Source of the DNA: Rhodobacteraceae bacterium (ex Bugula neritina AB1)
GTDB lineage: Bacteria > Pseudomonadota > Alphaproteobacteria > Rhodobacterales > Rhodobacteraceae
DNA: 58,673 nt
Reading direction: 5' to 3'
NCBI GenBank assembly: GCA_001730095.1
Contig: MDLF01000001.1
Location: 9,904 to 68,576, forward strand
Positions 35,756-47,067 of the stretch are shown one piece after another (position 1 is the first letter of the stretch; each line of letters begins with the position of its first letter). The notes below the pieces were generated by a model. That model was not told the DNA's origin. It made no database searches and was given only the letters and a program-made list of their open reading frames with translations. The translations under genes were made by a program, and so were the position numbers.

Positions 35756-36094
35756 TCAACCAAAAATACTGAGATCCAGATCCAGCCCGGTGCCCAACCA
35801 GATGCCATGGTCGCGGTGATCAGCAATGGCATCGCCGGTTTCCGGATGGGCAAAGACCACCAGCCCGTCCCGGTTCAAGGCCAGCCAGGGCAGCAATTGT
35901 GCGAACTGATCCGGTGTGGCCGCCAGCTGGCAGGACCACATGGGATGCGGGCCGACAGGCTTTTCATGGACGCGGCCCATTTCCACAGCAAAGGTATCCG
36001 CAGCGCGCTGGCACAGGCTGCGCGCCTGTTTGACCGTCTCTGCGTCAAAGTAAACATGGGCGTGATAGCCGCTGATGTTTTCTGTCTGTTTCAT
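35756..36094 (-). CDS. DOPA 4,5-dioxygenase-family protein
   Basis: A 112-residue protein matching the small DOPA-dioxygenase family by ISGYHAHVYFDAETVKQARS, then GPHPMWSCQLA and LVVFAHPETGDAIADHRDHG. The histidines in HAH, HP and DHRDH are candidate iron ligands for ring cleavage of a catechol. The ATG at 36094 is chosen because AGGAAGAG stands 8-9 bases upstream. The substrate in roseobacters is unknown. Confidence 0.85.
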   Translation of the reverse strand: MKQTENISGYHAHVYFDAETVKQARSLCQRAADTFAVEMGRVHEKPVGPHPMWSCQLAATPDQFAQLLPWLALNRDGLVVFAHPETGDAIADHRDHGIWLGTGLDLDLSIFG

Positions 36095-36176
36095 GGCTGC
36101 AATCTCTTCCTGCCAGTGCACAGTTGCAATGGGCTAAACCTGAACAGATCCTGTGCAGCCCCCGTTCAGGTCGAGG

Positions 36177-36461
36177 CTATGGCACCGAGAAAGTGCGGAA
36201 CTCCTGTTCCCGACGCATGGTTGCGCTGCGGGCATCCAGATCGCCGCGTTCGGCGCGCCAATCCATATAGTGGTTCAGATGCTCGGCCGTTTCCCACAGG
36301 TGGAAAATGGCAATCTCGAAGCGTTCCCGATCGATACCAACATGGGCGTCCAGACAACCGGGAAAGGAACGGGTGGCGGGCAGCATGTCCAGGACTGCGT
36401 TGAGATGGCCATCGAATGTTTCGATGTCGGGATAAACAACTACAAAAGCTGCCTCTTTCAT
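36177..36461 (-). CDS. Antibiotic biosynthesis monooxygenase-fold protein (copy 2)
   Basis: A 94-residue ABM-like protein: MKEAAFVVVYPDIETFDGHL, then SFPGCLDAHVGIDRERFEIA and FHLWETAEHLNHYMDWRAER. It resembles copy 1 only at fold level. Two such proteins flanking a possible catechol dioxygenase suggest a small aromatic or quinone-related group, but nothing shows co-transcription beyond orientation. Confidence 0.7.
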   Translation of the reverse strand: MKEAAFVVVYPDIETFDGHLNAVLDMLPATRSFPGCLDAHVGIDRERFEIAIFHLWETAEHLNHYMDWRAERGDLDARSATMRREQEFRTFSVP

Positions 36462-36656
36462 GCGGGGGGCCTAGCCTTGTTAGTGATCTGCTCAAATCAT
36501 TAGGTGTATTTTTGATGCACCTTTGCATAAGTATGCAATGCCGTACAGCCGTTAAAAGCTGTTGAAATTACACGTAAAAAGTGTGCCTCGGATGCGCTTG
36601 TCAGACAATGGGTGTTCTTCTTTTGTCTGCGGGGGCAGCACACACAGACCCTGGGG

Positions 36657-36692
36657 CCAAAAACAAACATGCACCCCGAAGGGTGCATGTTA
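36657..36692 (-). terminator. Intrinsic terminator after acnA
   Basis: AACATGCACCC and GGGTGCATGTT pair in 11 bp; on the minus strand the loop reads TTCG and the stem is followed by TGTTTTTGG. It lies 25 bases past the acnA stop. Confidence 0.88.
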
Positions 36693-36716
36693 TTAGGTGC
36701 AAAACCCAGTTGGATT

Positions 36717-39404
<2,688 letters not shown>

Positions 39405-39626
39405 GTTTGGCCTCCCTCAAGAATTTCAGATCGGGAATTCGCTGCCTGCTAAATGCATGAGGAAGATTAAGCATTCAATAGCACAAACGCCGCAGGGGGT
39501 GCTTTTGTATGCAATCGTACACATATTTTGCGCTGTGCTGCCTCTCGGTGCCCTCAAAAATGATTGATTGGCTAAATCGGCGGCACATCTTTAGACCAGA
39601 AGCCTGAAAAACATAGAAAGCGATTC

Positions 39627-40328
39627 ATGAGATTCCTGGTGCCGCTCGCGGCTGTTCTTGGACTAGCCTTGCCGGTGTACGGCCAATCCGCAGCGGAACC
39701 TGTTGTGGTTGAACTCTATACCTCGCAAGGCTGTTCTTCCTGCCCGCCCGCAGATGCGCTGCTGCACAAGCTGGCAGAGCGCGAAGATGTGCTGCCGTTG
39801 GCGTTTCATGTCGATTATTGGGACTACATCGGCTGGAAGGATGCATTCGCAAACCCCTCGCACACCAAACGGCAGAAGGGATATGCCCAGGCGGGCGGGC
39901 GGCGCATGATCTACACCCCTCAGATGATCATCATGGGCCAGGACGATGTGGTTGGCGCCGACAGGATGAAAGTAGAGGATGCCATCGCCCGCCATCAAAA
40001 GCAGCCGCGGCCTGTATCGCTGTCTGCGAAACGGCAGGGGGAACAGGTGGTGATCCGGTTGCAGCCTAGGGCGCAATTGTCCGAAGACCGGCTGCTGGTA
40101 CAATTGATCCGATATACGCCGCAGCAGACTGTCAGCATCAATCGCGGAGAACTGGCCGGACGGACACTCAGCTATGCCAATGTGGTTGAAGACTGGCAGA
40201 TTGCAGCGGAATGGGATGGGGCAGGCGACCTGGAAATCGCAGTTCCGGCACCTGGCAGCGCAGCTTCCGCCGTGCTGGTGCAGGCGGCCCCGTTCGGCCC
40301 GGTCATTGCTGCGGTTCGGGTCGACTGA
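39627..40328 (+). CDS. DUF1223 secreted thioredoxin-like protein
   Basis: A 233-residue protein with signal peptide MRFLVPLAAVLGLALPVYGQ. The mature part opens VVVELYTSQGCSSCPPADAL, giving a C-S-S-C redox-like motif, followed by HVDYWDYIGWKDAFANP and the DUF1223 phrase RRMIYTPQMIIMGQDDVVGA. The family is periplasmic and thought to be redox-related; no partner is known. It diverges from acnA. Confidence 0.88.
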   Translation: MRFLVPLAAVLGLALPVYGQSAAEPVVVELYTSQGCSSCPPADALLHKLAEREDVLPLAFHVDYWDYIGWKDAFANPSHTKRQKGYAQAGGRRMIYTPQMIIMGQDDVVGADRMKVEDAIARHQKQPRPVSLSAKRQGEQVVIRLQPRAQLSEDRLLVQLIRYTPQQTVSINRGELAGRTLSYANVVEDWQIAAEWDGAGDLEIAVPAPGSAASAVLVQAAPFGPVIAAVRVD

Positions 40329-40337
40329 TCTGCCGCG

Positions 40338-41270
40338 TCAGCCTGCGTCCTGCCTGGGCTGTTTTGCCGCTTTTCCAACGGGCACATAAGGTTTCCAGCG
40401 GCGGTGAATCCAAAACCACTGCCCGGTGTGTTTGCGGACGATACCCTCCAGATCGGCGCTCAGCGCCTTGGTCATGGTCAGCGGATCAGAAGCCGGCACT
40501 GCGGCGTTCATAATGATCTCAAAGTCCAGACCGTTTTCCTGCCTGACCGCATAGACGGGAATCAGTACGGCCCCGAATTTCAGTGCCAGTTCCGCCGGGA
40601 CAGTAGAGGTGACTGCAGGCTTGCCAAAAAAGTCGATCAGCTCACCACCCTGGGCATGCAGATCGGTGACAATGGCGGCGATACCGCCTTTTTTCAGATG
40701 CCGGACCAGCTCCACCATGCCGCGTTTGCCCTGTTCAAACAGCGGCTCGCCATTCTGTTTGATGGCGTCCACATAATGTGTGTTGAAATAGGGGTTGGCC
40801 ATTCGGCGATAAAGCGCGCCCATTTCGTGACCGCGGGCGACCAGCGCGGCACGGGCGGCATCGTAATTGCCGAAATGGGCGGTGGCCAGCAGCACCGGGC
40901 GACCTGCTGCGCGCGCCTCCTCCAGAGCCTGCAGGCCCGGACCGGAGATCGGCGCGGCATGGGCGCGGTCATGAAAGGGCTTGCCAGCGTAGATTTCTGC
41001 AATCATCCGGCCCGCATTGTCGCTGACATTGCGGTACAGCTCTGCCGGGTCCATGTCCGCCAATTCCGGGCTGACCAGTTTCAGGTTGTTGCGCACCCGC
41101 TTGTCAAAGCCTGCCAGCCGCCCCATGGCAGTGACAAGCCGGCCCATCATCGGAACCCGCAACCGGTAGGGCACCAGCCCGGCGGCCCGCAGAAGGCCGC
41201 GCAGAAACAGGTTGCTGCCAAAATATTTGACATGGCTCCAGGTGGAGAGCTGGGAAGGATCTGCGGGCAT
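40338..41270 (-). CDS. Lysophospholipid/lipid A acyltransferase (LpxL/HtrB family)
   Basis: A 310-residue inner-membrane acyltransferase. The catalytic H-x4-D motif is LLATAHFGNYDAARAAL (about residues 127-143), followed by ALYRRMANPY and the second motif GKRGMVELVRHLKKGGI, then the block FFGKPAVTSTVPAELAL and IHRRWKP at the end. Such enzymes add a secondary acyl chain to lipid A or to a related lipid. The gene reads leftward, ending 10 bases from the DUF1223 gene. Confidence 0.85.
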   Translation of the reverse strand: MPADPSQLSTWSHVKYFGSNLFLRGLLRAAGLVPYRLRVPMMGRLVTAMGRLAGFDKRVRNNLKLVSPELADMDPAELYRNVSDNAGRMIAEIYAGKPFHDRAHAAPISGPGLQALEEARAAGRPVLLATAHFGNYDAARAALVARGHEMGALYRRMANPYFNTHYVDAIKQNGEPLFEQGKRGMVELVRHLKKGGIAAIVTDLHAQGGELIDFFGKPAVTSTVPAELALKFGAVLIPVYAVRQENGLDFEIIMNAAVPASDPLTMTKALSADLEGIVRKHTGQWFWIHRRWKPYVPVGKAAKQPRQDAG

Positions 41271-41404
41271 GGCGTCTGGATGGCTGCGGCGCGGAACTGC
41301 GCCCGGAAGCCTGCATCATACGCAGCTGATGCAGCAGGTACAAGCTGCGCTGGCACAGGACTGGCACAGGGCTGGCAGAACTTGGCCAGCCCTGATGGCT
41401 GGCG

Positions 41405-42586
41405 TTAGCCGGCGTCCTCTTCTTCGTCCTCGTCGGTCGATTTCAGTATAATTTCGCCGGTGGTGGCCAGATCGCGCATGGCGGAAACGATCAAGCCATA
41501 GGCGGTTTCACCCTCGCTGCGTTTGACTTTGCCTCGTTCAGCGACTTCCTCTCGGATATTGTCCGCCATGCGGCTCGACATATTCTTGAGCAGGAACTCG
41601 GAGGTGGCCACGTCCTCTTCGTCGGTGGCAAAGGCAATGGCGGTGACCAGATCGGGCTGCGACAGAACGCGGATCAGTTTGGGGACATCCATCGCCTGCA
41701 TTCTCTCGGCAATAAGTGCGAAGGTGAAGATCGCCTTGCGGACCGTGACGGCGAATTCCTCGTCTTCCTCATCCAGTGCGGTCAGCACTTCGTCGCGCTT
41801 GGCGGCCGCGGCTTCGGTCAAAATGCCGCCCAGGCGCTGGCCGGGTGTCTGATCGAAGGCAAGATCGGGCCGCGATTCAACCTGGGCAGCCAGCGACAGG
41901 CCGATGCGGTCCACCGTGTCCGGCGTTACATTGGCGGTTTGACTGACGGCATAGGTGATGCGGCGGGCCGTGGGGCCGGGCAGATGTATCAGCATCTGGG
42001 CTGCCTTGGCGGTGTCCAGCTTGGACAGCAGCACTGCGGCGACTTCCGTGCTTTCGGCCTCTGCCAGCTCGGCGAGATCTTCGGGTGGCAGTTGCTTCAG
42101 CCGTTCCCAGGGGTCGCCGAACTGTCTTACCCCGGCTTCCCGGCGCAGGCGGCTGTGGGTATGGCGGCTGATCTTGCCTTCCATCGCCGTCAGGGCGCCG
42201 GCCAGCCCGTTGGGGAAATGCAGGCCGATATTGTCCAGAAGATCGGCGAATTCGCCCGCCACGGCGTTCAGCGTGTCGCGGTCAACAATCCGCATCCGTC
42301 CCATCTGCTGGGTCAGCTCCAGCTGCAGATCGTCGGGCAGCTCTTCGAGCGGAATCTCCGCGCCCTCATTCAGCAGCAACCGCACGATGATGGCCGCCTT
42401 GGCCTTGCCGCTGAGCCCAGAGGCCGCGGCCGGATCTGCCAATGCTCCGCCGCCCATCCCGCCACCGAGACCGCCTGCATCCAGGCCGCCCAGTGGCGCA
42501 GGCGCGGCGAAATCGCCCATGTCCATTCCGCCCATTCCGCCTCCGCCCAAGTCCAGTGGAAGCGCCAGCATATCGTCTTGAGGCAT
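41405..42586 (-). CDS. fliG: FliG-like flagellar motor switch protein (orphan)
   Basis: A 393-residue protein. Residues 1-55 are Gly/Met/Ala-rich and unlike standard FliG (LDLGGGGMGGMDMGDF). From about residue 60 it follows the FliG pattern: N-terminal helices (KAKAAIIVRLLLNEGAEIPL), middle domain (LPPEDLAELAEAESTEVAAV) and C-terminal domain (EFLLKNMSSRMADNIREEVA, ETAYGLIVSAMRDLATTGEI). The EHPQ motif of the middle domain is replaced by AEST/LPGP-type sequence. The tail is very acidic. No other flagellar gene is in the window, so it is either the sole switch protein displaced from the main cluster or a repurposed paralogue. Confidence 0.75.
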   Translation of the reverse strand: MPQDDMLALPLDLGGGGMGGMDMGDFAAPAPLGGLDAGGLGGGMGGGALADPAAASGLSGKAKAAIIVRLLLNEGAEIPLEELPDDLQLELTQQMGRMRIVDRDTLNAVAGEFADLLDNIGLHFPNGLAGALTAMEGKISRHTHSRLRREAGVRQFGDPWERLKQLPPEDLAELAEAESTEVAAVLLSKLDTAKAAQMLIHLPGPTARRITYAVSQTANVTPDTVDRIGLSLAAQVESRPDLAFDQTPGQRLGGILTEAAAAKRDEVLTALDEEDEEFAVTVRKAIFTFALIAERMQAMDVPKLIRVLSQPDLVTAIAFATDEEDVATSEFLLKNMSSRMADNIREEVAERGKVKRSEGETAYGLIVSAMRDLATTGEIILKSTDEDEEEDAG

Positions 42587-42661
42587 TCTCGCACCCTAGA
42601 TAAGATTCTTCTCAATCGCTGGGTGCAGAATAGGACGGAAGCCGTAAAGAAAGGCTGAAGC

Positions 42662-43195
42662 CTAATAGTTGTAGGTGGCGCCGGTTTGCAGCGCGCTGTG
42701 CAGCGAGGCTTCTGCCCAGGTGCCTGCACCGCCGCGGGCCCTGATTTCCTTCCATTGGGCAAGAGCCGCGCCGTATTTCCCCTGTTCAACAAAGCCTTGC
42801 CCCATGTACGAACGGGCCAGGATGTTGTCCGGTTCCTGTGCCAGCGCCTGATCATAAAAGGCCTGGGCCAGTTTCAGGTTGCCCAGTTTGCGGTGCGTGA
42901 ACCCCCAGTAGGTCAGCACCATGCTGTCCTTTTGATCCGCCATTGCGCCCAGCACGGCCTGCGCATCCTCCTGGCGGTCGGCATAGGCCAGTTCCCGCGC
43001 GGCCTCAAGCAAGCCTTCCTGATTCAGCGAGGACTTCTGAGGCCGCACACAGCGTTTCTTTTCCTCGTCCCAGACCCGCTTGCCTTTGCAGGTCTTGGTG
43101 GTCTCAGAGGGTTTGGGCGGGTTCCAGTCGTTGCCGCTGGCGGCAAGGGCTGCAACCGGAAGGGTCAGGGCAGCGGCCAAGGCGATAATACGCAT
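42662..43195 (-). CDS. Periplasmic TPR protein
   Basis: A 177-residue protein with a signal peptide (MRIIALAAALTLPVAALAAS). A cysteine pair lies in KTCKGKRVWDEEKKRCVRPQ. Two or three TPR units follow (MVLTYWGFTHRKLGNLKLAQ, NILARSYMGQGFVEQGKYGA). The ATG at 43195 is chosen because it opens the signal peptide. Function unknown; the role is probably protein-protein contact. Confidence 0.75.
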   Translation of the reverse strand: MRIIALAAALTLPVAALAASGNDWNPPKPSETTKTCKGKRVWDEEKKRCVRPQKSSLNQEGLLEAARELAYADRQEDAQAVLGAMADQKDSMVLTYWGFTHRKLGNLKLAQAFYDQALAQEPDNILARSYMGQGFVEQGKYGAALAQWKEIRARGGAGTWAEASLHSALQTGATYNY

Positions 43196-43283
43196 GTCGT
43201 AAACTCCAAATGCAATCTCTGACACAGTTTAACCTCAGAACCGGGGCAGCGGTCTGTATTTTTGTTCACAAAGGCGTTTTTAG

Positions 43284-43320
43284 CAGACAAACAAAACGCC
43301 CCACCGGAAGGGCGGGGCGT
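43284..43320 (-). terminator. Intrinsic terminator after purB
   Basis: On the minus strand ACGCCCC pairs with GGGGCGT around an 11-base loop, followed by TTTGTTTGTCTG. It lies 25 bases after the purB stop. Confidence 0.85.
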
Positions 43321-43344
43321 CTGACAATCTTTCTTTAGTATGGC

Positions 43345-44649
43345 TTATTCGCCGAAGACCCGCTTGAAGATCGTATCGACATGTTTGGTGTGATAGCCCA
43401 TGTCGAATTTTTCGTTGATCGCGTCTTCGCCAAGTGCCGCAACAACATCGGCATCCGCCAGCAGAAGTTCACGGAAATCAACGCGCTCTTCCCAGACCTT
43501 CAGGGCATTGCGCTGCACCATGGCATAGGCGTCCTCGCGGCTGACACCGGCCTGTGTCAGCGCCAGCAGCACCCGCTGGGACATCACCAGACCAGGGAAC
43601 TTGTTCATGTTGTCCAGCATGTTCTCGGGGAAGACCAGCATCTTGTCGACAACACCGGCCAGCCGGTTCAGGGCAAAATCGAGGGTGATGGTGGCATCCG
43701 GACCGATGCCGCGCTCGACGGAGGAATGGGAGATGTCACGCTCATGCCACAGCGCCACGTTTTCCATTGCCGGGATCACCGCCATGCGCACCAGGCGCGC
43801 GAGGCCGGTCAGGTTTTCGGTCAGAACCGGGTTCTTCTTGTGCGGCATCGCCGAGGAGCCTTTCTGGCCCATCGAGAAGAATTCCGCGCCTTCCAGCACT
43901 TCGGTGCGCTGCATATGGCGGATTTCCACGGCGATGTTTTCGATCGACGAAGCGATGACGCCGAGGGTGGCAAAGAACATCGCGTGGCGGTCGCGCGGGA
44001 TCACCTGGGTCGAGATCGGTTCCGGGCGCAGGCCCAGCTGCTCGCAGACATGATCCTCGACCGCCGGGTCGATATTGGCAAATGTGCCGACCGCGCCTGA
44101 GATCGCGCCGGTGGCCACTTCCCAGCGGGCCTTTTCCAGACGGTTCTTGTTGCGATCCATTTCCGCATAGAAGCGGGCAAAGGTCAGGCCCATGGTGGTG
44201 GGCTCGGCATGGATGCCGTGCGAGCGGCCGACACGCACGGAGTCCTTGTGCTCCAGCGCACGTTTTTTCAGAGCAGCCAGCACCTTGTCCATGCCCTCGA
44301 GCAGAATGTCGGCAGCACGCACCAGCTGCACGTTCAGGCAGGTGTCCAGCACGTCCGACGATGTCATGCCCTGATGCACAAAGCGGGCTTCCTCGGAACC
44401 GACATGCTCTGCCAGATGAGTCAGGAAGGCGATGACGTCATGTTTGGTGACAGCTTCGATTTCGTCGATGCGGGCGACGTCGAACTCCACGTCTTTGGCT
44501 TTCCATACCGCATCGGCGTTTGCGCGCGGGATCACGCCCAGGTTGGCCATGGCTTCGCAGGCATGCGCCTCGATCTCATACCAGATCTTGAATTTGGTTT
44601 CGGGGGACCAGATGGCGACCATCTCGGGGCGGGCATAGCGCGGGATCAT
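43345..44649 (-). CDS. purB: Adenylosuccinate lyase
   Basis: A 434-residue fumarase-superfamily enzyme acting twice in purine synthesis (SAICAR and adenylosuccinate cleavage). The signature GQKGSSAMPHKKNP holds the mobile catalytic loop serine. Other conserved regions are RVGRSHGIHAEPTTMG, FVHQGMTSSDVLDTCLN and the final YHTKHVDTIFKRVFGE. The ATG at 44649 (MIPRYARPEM) matches family N-termini; an in-frame GTG 12 bases upstream is less likely. Confidence 0.96.
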   Translation of the reverse strand: MIPRYARPEMVAIWSPETKFKIWYEIEAHACEAMANLGVIPRANADAVWKAKDVEFDVARIDEIEAVTKHDVIAFLTHLAEHVGSEEARFVHQGMTSSDVLDTCLNVQLVRAADILLEGMDKVLAALKKRALEHKDSVRVGRSHGIHAEPTTMGLTFARFYAEMDRNKNRLEKARWEVATGAISGAVGTFANIDPAVEDHVCEQLGLRPEPISTQVIPRDRHAMFFATLGVIASSIENIAVEIRHMQRTEVLEGAEFFSMGQKGSSAMPHKKNPVLTENLTGLARLVRMAVIPAMENVALWHERDISHSSVERGIGPDATITLDFALNRLAGVVDKMLVFPENMLDNMNKFPGLVMSQRVLLALTQAGVSREDAYAMVQRNALKVWEERVDFRELLLADADVVAALGEDAINEKFDMGYHTKHVDTIFKRVFGE

Positions 44650-45120
44650 GGGCGAAAGCACCTTTTTGTGATTGTGCAGCAGATGCCCGGCCTCTTAGAT
44701 CAGGAGAGGGCAGACAGCAAGGCTGGGAGAGGGTGATGAGGCAGATTGCCCTGATGATTGCGGTATCATGTGCGGTTTCACCGCTTTGAGCCGGGAATTT
44801 GCGGGTCTTCATCAGTGATGAGGCGCAGGGCGCGCCGGACGGGCGCAAAAGACGGGTGCGCCGGCCCGCGGCCAACTCCGTGGGTTTGACATGTATTGGA
44901 CAGCGATGCTGTCTCTTTGCGTCGTTTCAGAGTGGACGGCGGCGCCCCTGCCGGTCGCCACGTCTGGCAAAAACAGAGGCTCCCGCCTGCGGTACGGTCT
45001 TCTGGCGAAGACCTGCCGCAGTTGGGCCCGGCACCGCGCTTGGGCGCGGTGCCGGGCCCAAGGCCGCTGCTGTTGCAGATTTTCTGCAATGGCCGGGGGC
45101 GGGAGTACCCCGGCTCCCCC
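44650..45120. other. Gene-free stretch with an 18-bp perfect hairpin
   Basis: The 471 bases between the leftward purB and the leftward hydrolase-OsmC gene contain no reading frame I would defend. They hold the purB promoter region, the hairpin at 45022-45061 and, just after it, a smaller TTGCAGA/TCTGCAA inverted repeat. Confidence 0.5.
45022..45061. repeat. 18-bp perfect hairpin (copy 2 of a hairpin family)
   Basis: TTGGGCCCGGCACCGCGC is followed by a TTGG loop and its exact reverse complement. It lies 60 bases beyond the stop of the leftward hydrolase-OsmC gene. It has no T-run. The inner 24 bases align without gaps to the hairpin at 24490-24513, and the G-C pair at position 4 of that stem is A-T here. 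Confidence 0.7.
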
Positions 45121-46356
45121 TCAGACAGCGGTCGAATGCTGTTTGGCGTCCAGATGGGTCACCACTTTGGCGCCGCTCTCCAGCGTGCGGTGCACCGGGC
45201 AGCGGTCGGCTATTTCCATGAGCCTTGCCCGCTGCGCATCGTCCAAGGGGCCGCACAGGTGGATGACCCTGGTGAACTGGTCGATCTTGGCAGGTCCGGT
45301 GGGCTGAGCGTCCTGGGCGTGCACCTTGTCATGGCTCACATCCACGCTGACCCCTTCAAGCGGCCAGCCCTTGCGGCGGGCATACATCCGCAGGGTCATC
45401 GAGGTGCAGGCCCCCAACCCGGCCGCAACAAAGCCGTATGGCGACATGCCGCGATTGGTGCCGCCGTAGGCCAGCGGTTCATCTGCATAGGTGTGGTGAT
45501 AGGGGCCGGACTGTACATCCTGCAAAAACCCCTCGGGATCGGCTTCTGTCACCCGCAGGATGCCTTCCGGCGCGCCGGGCGGAGGTGCGGGCGGTGTCAT
45601 TTTCACATAACGCCCGGCCCAGGCAGCGATGACTTCCGCTGCATATTCCGCATCTGCAGGCCGCGAGATCAGGTGGTCGGCATCGTCAAGTGTGACAAAG
45701 CTTTTGGGATGTTTCGCAGCGGTGAAAATTGACGCCGCATTGTCGATGCTCACAGTTTCATCGCGCGGAGCGTGCAGAACCAGCAGGGCGGCTTTCAGCC
45801 CGGCGATAGCCGGCTCCAGCGCTTCAGCGCTGATATCGTCGACGAACTCCTTGCCGATGACAAAAGCCCGCCCGCCGAGGCAGACTTCTGCCTTGCCGCT
45901 GGCTTCAATCTCCGGCAGCGCCGCGTCGAAATGATGTGACACATGGCCGGGGTCAAACGGCGCTCCCAAGGTGACGACGCCCTTGACCGTCGGGATGCCA
46001 GCCCGGGCCCGCAGCACCGCAGCACCGCCCAGTGAATGGCCGATCAGCAGGGACGGTGCCATGCTGCGCCCGGCAAGATACTGGGCGGCCTTGATCAGGT
46101 CCGCCACATTGGAGCTGAAGGTGGTGTTTTCAAACTCTCCCTCTGAATGGCCCAGGCCGGTGAAATCGAAACGCAGAACTGCAATCCCCATGGCCGCCAG
46201 ACGCCCGGCAATCCGCCGCGCGGCCGGTATGTCCTTGGAGCAGGTGAAGCAATGGGCAAAGAGCGCCGTGGCCAGTACCGGCCCCTCGGGCAGGTCGAGG
46301 CGGGCAGCAAGAGTGTTTCCGGCGTGGCCGGGGAAGGATATCCGTTCCGTGGGCAT
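45121..46356 (-). CDS. Bifunctional alpha/beta hydrolase-OsmC fusion
   Basis: A 411-residue fusion. Residues about 1-255 are an alpha/beta hydrolase with the nucleophile elbow IGHSLGGAA (serine near residue 100), an acid in LHAPRDETVS and a histidine in DDADHLISR. Residues about 270-405 are OsmC-like with the peroxidatic cysteines in AGLGACTSMTLRMYARR and EIADRCPVHRTLESG. OsmC domains reduce organic hydroperoxides with thiols. The ATG at 46356 (MPTERISFPG) has AAAGG upstream. The same fusion occurs in many proteobacteria; substrate of the hydrolase half is unknown. Confidence 0.9.
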   Translation of the reverse strand: MPTERISFPGHAGNTLAARLDLPEGPVLATALFAHCFTCSKDIPAARRIAGRLAAMGIAVLRFDFTGLGHSEGEFENTTFSSNVADLIKAAQYLAGRSMAPSLLIGHSLGGAAVLRARAGIPTVKGVVTLGAPFDPGHVSHHFDAALPEIEASGKAEVCLGGRAFVIGKEFVDDISAEALEPAIAGLKAALLVLHAPRDETVSIDNAASIFTAAKHPKSFVTLDDADHLISRPADAEYAAEVIAAWAGRYVKMTPPAPPPGAPEGILRVTEADPEGFLQDVQSGPYHHTYADEPLAYGGTNRGMSPYGFVAAGLGACTSMTLRMYARRKGWPLEGVSVDVSHDKVHAQDAQPTGPAKIDQFTRVIHLCGPLDDAQRARLMEIADRCPVHRTLESGAKVVTHLDAKQHSTAV

Positions 46357-46451
46357 GGGCGTGGCCTTTGTTGGGTGTTCTGCATAGATTGAGCACTGTT
46401 TGGGTTCTGAACAAGGCAATGGGACGGAACGTCACGGGAAGGTGAAGGCAG

Positions 46452-47000
46452 ATGAGCAGCAGCAGCCTTATGGGGATCGGATGTTACAATCCACAAACCG
46501 CACGCGACTGTGATATGTGGCAAAGGTTACAGGATTTTTGTGCCAGCGCACCGCAGCCCTTTGGCAGGGACCCGCAAACAGGCCATGTGACCGGATCCGC
46601 CTTTGTGATGTCTTGGGATATGCAGAGCGTGCTTTTGACCCATCACCGAAAACTGGGCCGCTGGTTCCAGCTGGGCGGCCACTGCGATGGCATTGCCGAT
46701 GTGCCGTTTGTGGCCCAGAAAGAGGCCTATGAGGAAAGCGGGCTAACGCGGATCAAGCGGATGTCGGAATGGGTGTTTGACGTCGACATCCACGAGATCC
46801 CCGAAACCGCACAGGAAGCCGCGCATCTGCATTTCGATGTGCGCTACCTGTTTCAGGCAGAGGCCGGGAAGATTTCTGCCAGTGAAGAATCCCACTCTCT
46901 CGCCTGGGTGCCGCTGAAGCGGTTGGCAGAGGTGACGGGTTCTCCTGGGGTGCTGGTTCTGCGCGACAAGCTTGCGCCGTTCCTGCAACGCCATTGCTAA
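46452..47000 (+). CDS. NUDIX-fold hydrolase with an altered Nudix box
   Basis: A 182-residue protein. The Nudix-box region is GGHCDGIADVPFVAQKEAY followed by EESGL. The REUxEExGU part is kept as KEAYEESGL, but the early glutamate of the GX5E element appears to be alanine. This variant group keeps the fold and often acts on unusual nucleotides or is uncharacterised. GGAAGGTG lies upstream of the ATG. It diverges from the hydrolase-OsmC gene (95 bases). Confidence 0.8.
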   Translation: MSSSSLMGIGCYNPQTARDCDMWQRLQDFCASAPQPFGRDPQTGHVTGSAFVMSWDMQSVLLTHHRKLGRWFQLGGHCDGIADVPFVAQKEAYEESGLTRIKRMSEWVFDVDIHEIPETAQEAAHLHFDVRYLFQAEAGKISASEESHSLAWVPLKRLAEVTGSPGVLVLRDKLAPFLQRHC

Positions 47001-47031
47001 GCGGAGGCGCCTGACGGCGCCACAGGCTGTT

Positions 47032-47058
47032 CCGGCCTCTCCTTGCGGGAGAGGCCGG
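47032..47058. terminator. Convergent hairpin between the NUDIX gene and dddP
   Basis: CCGGCCTCTCC pairs with GGAGAGGCCGG (11 bp) around TTGCG. It sits 32 bases after the NUDIX stop and 10 bases beyond the dddP stop on the other strand. T-runs are weak. Confidence 0.55.
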
Positions 47059-47067
47059 CATTTGGGC

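Noticed and set aside
41349-41378. Short tandem repeat of CTGGCACAGG-like units upstream of the acyltransferase start
   Set aside because: Only two and a half 11-base units; too short to be convincing and no associated feature.
44742-44795. 17-codon frame MRQIALMIAVSCAVSPL with a purine-rich upstream site
   Set aside because: Too short, no partner gene, and lies in the purB upstream region; chance occurrence is likely.
44891-45307. 138-codon rightward frame starting MYWTAMLSLCVV
   Set aside because: It overlaps the OsmC gene on the other strand, runs through the hairpin and has no ribosome site or family likeness.
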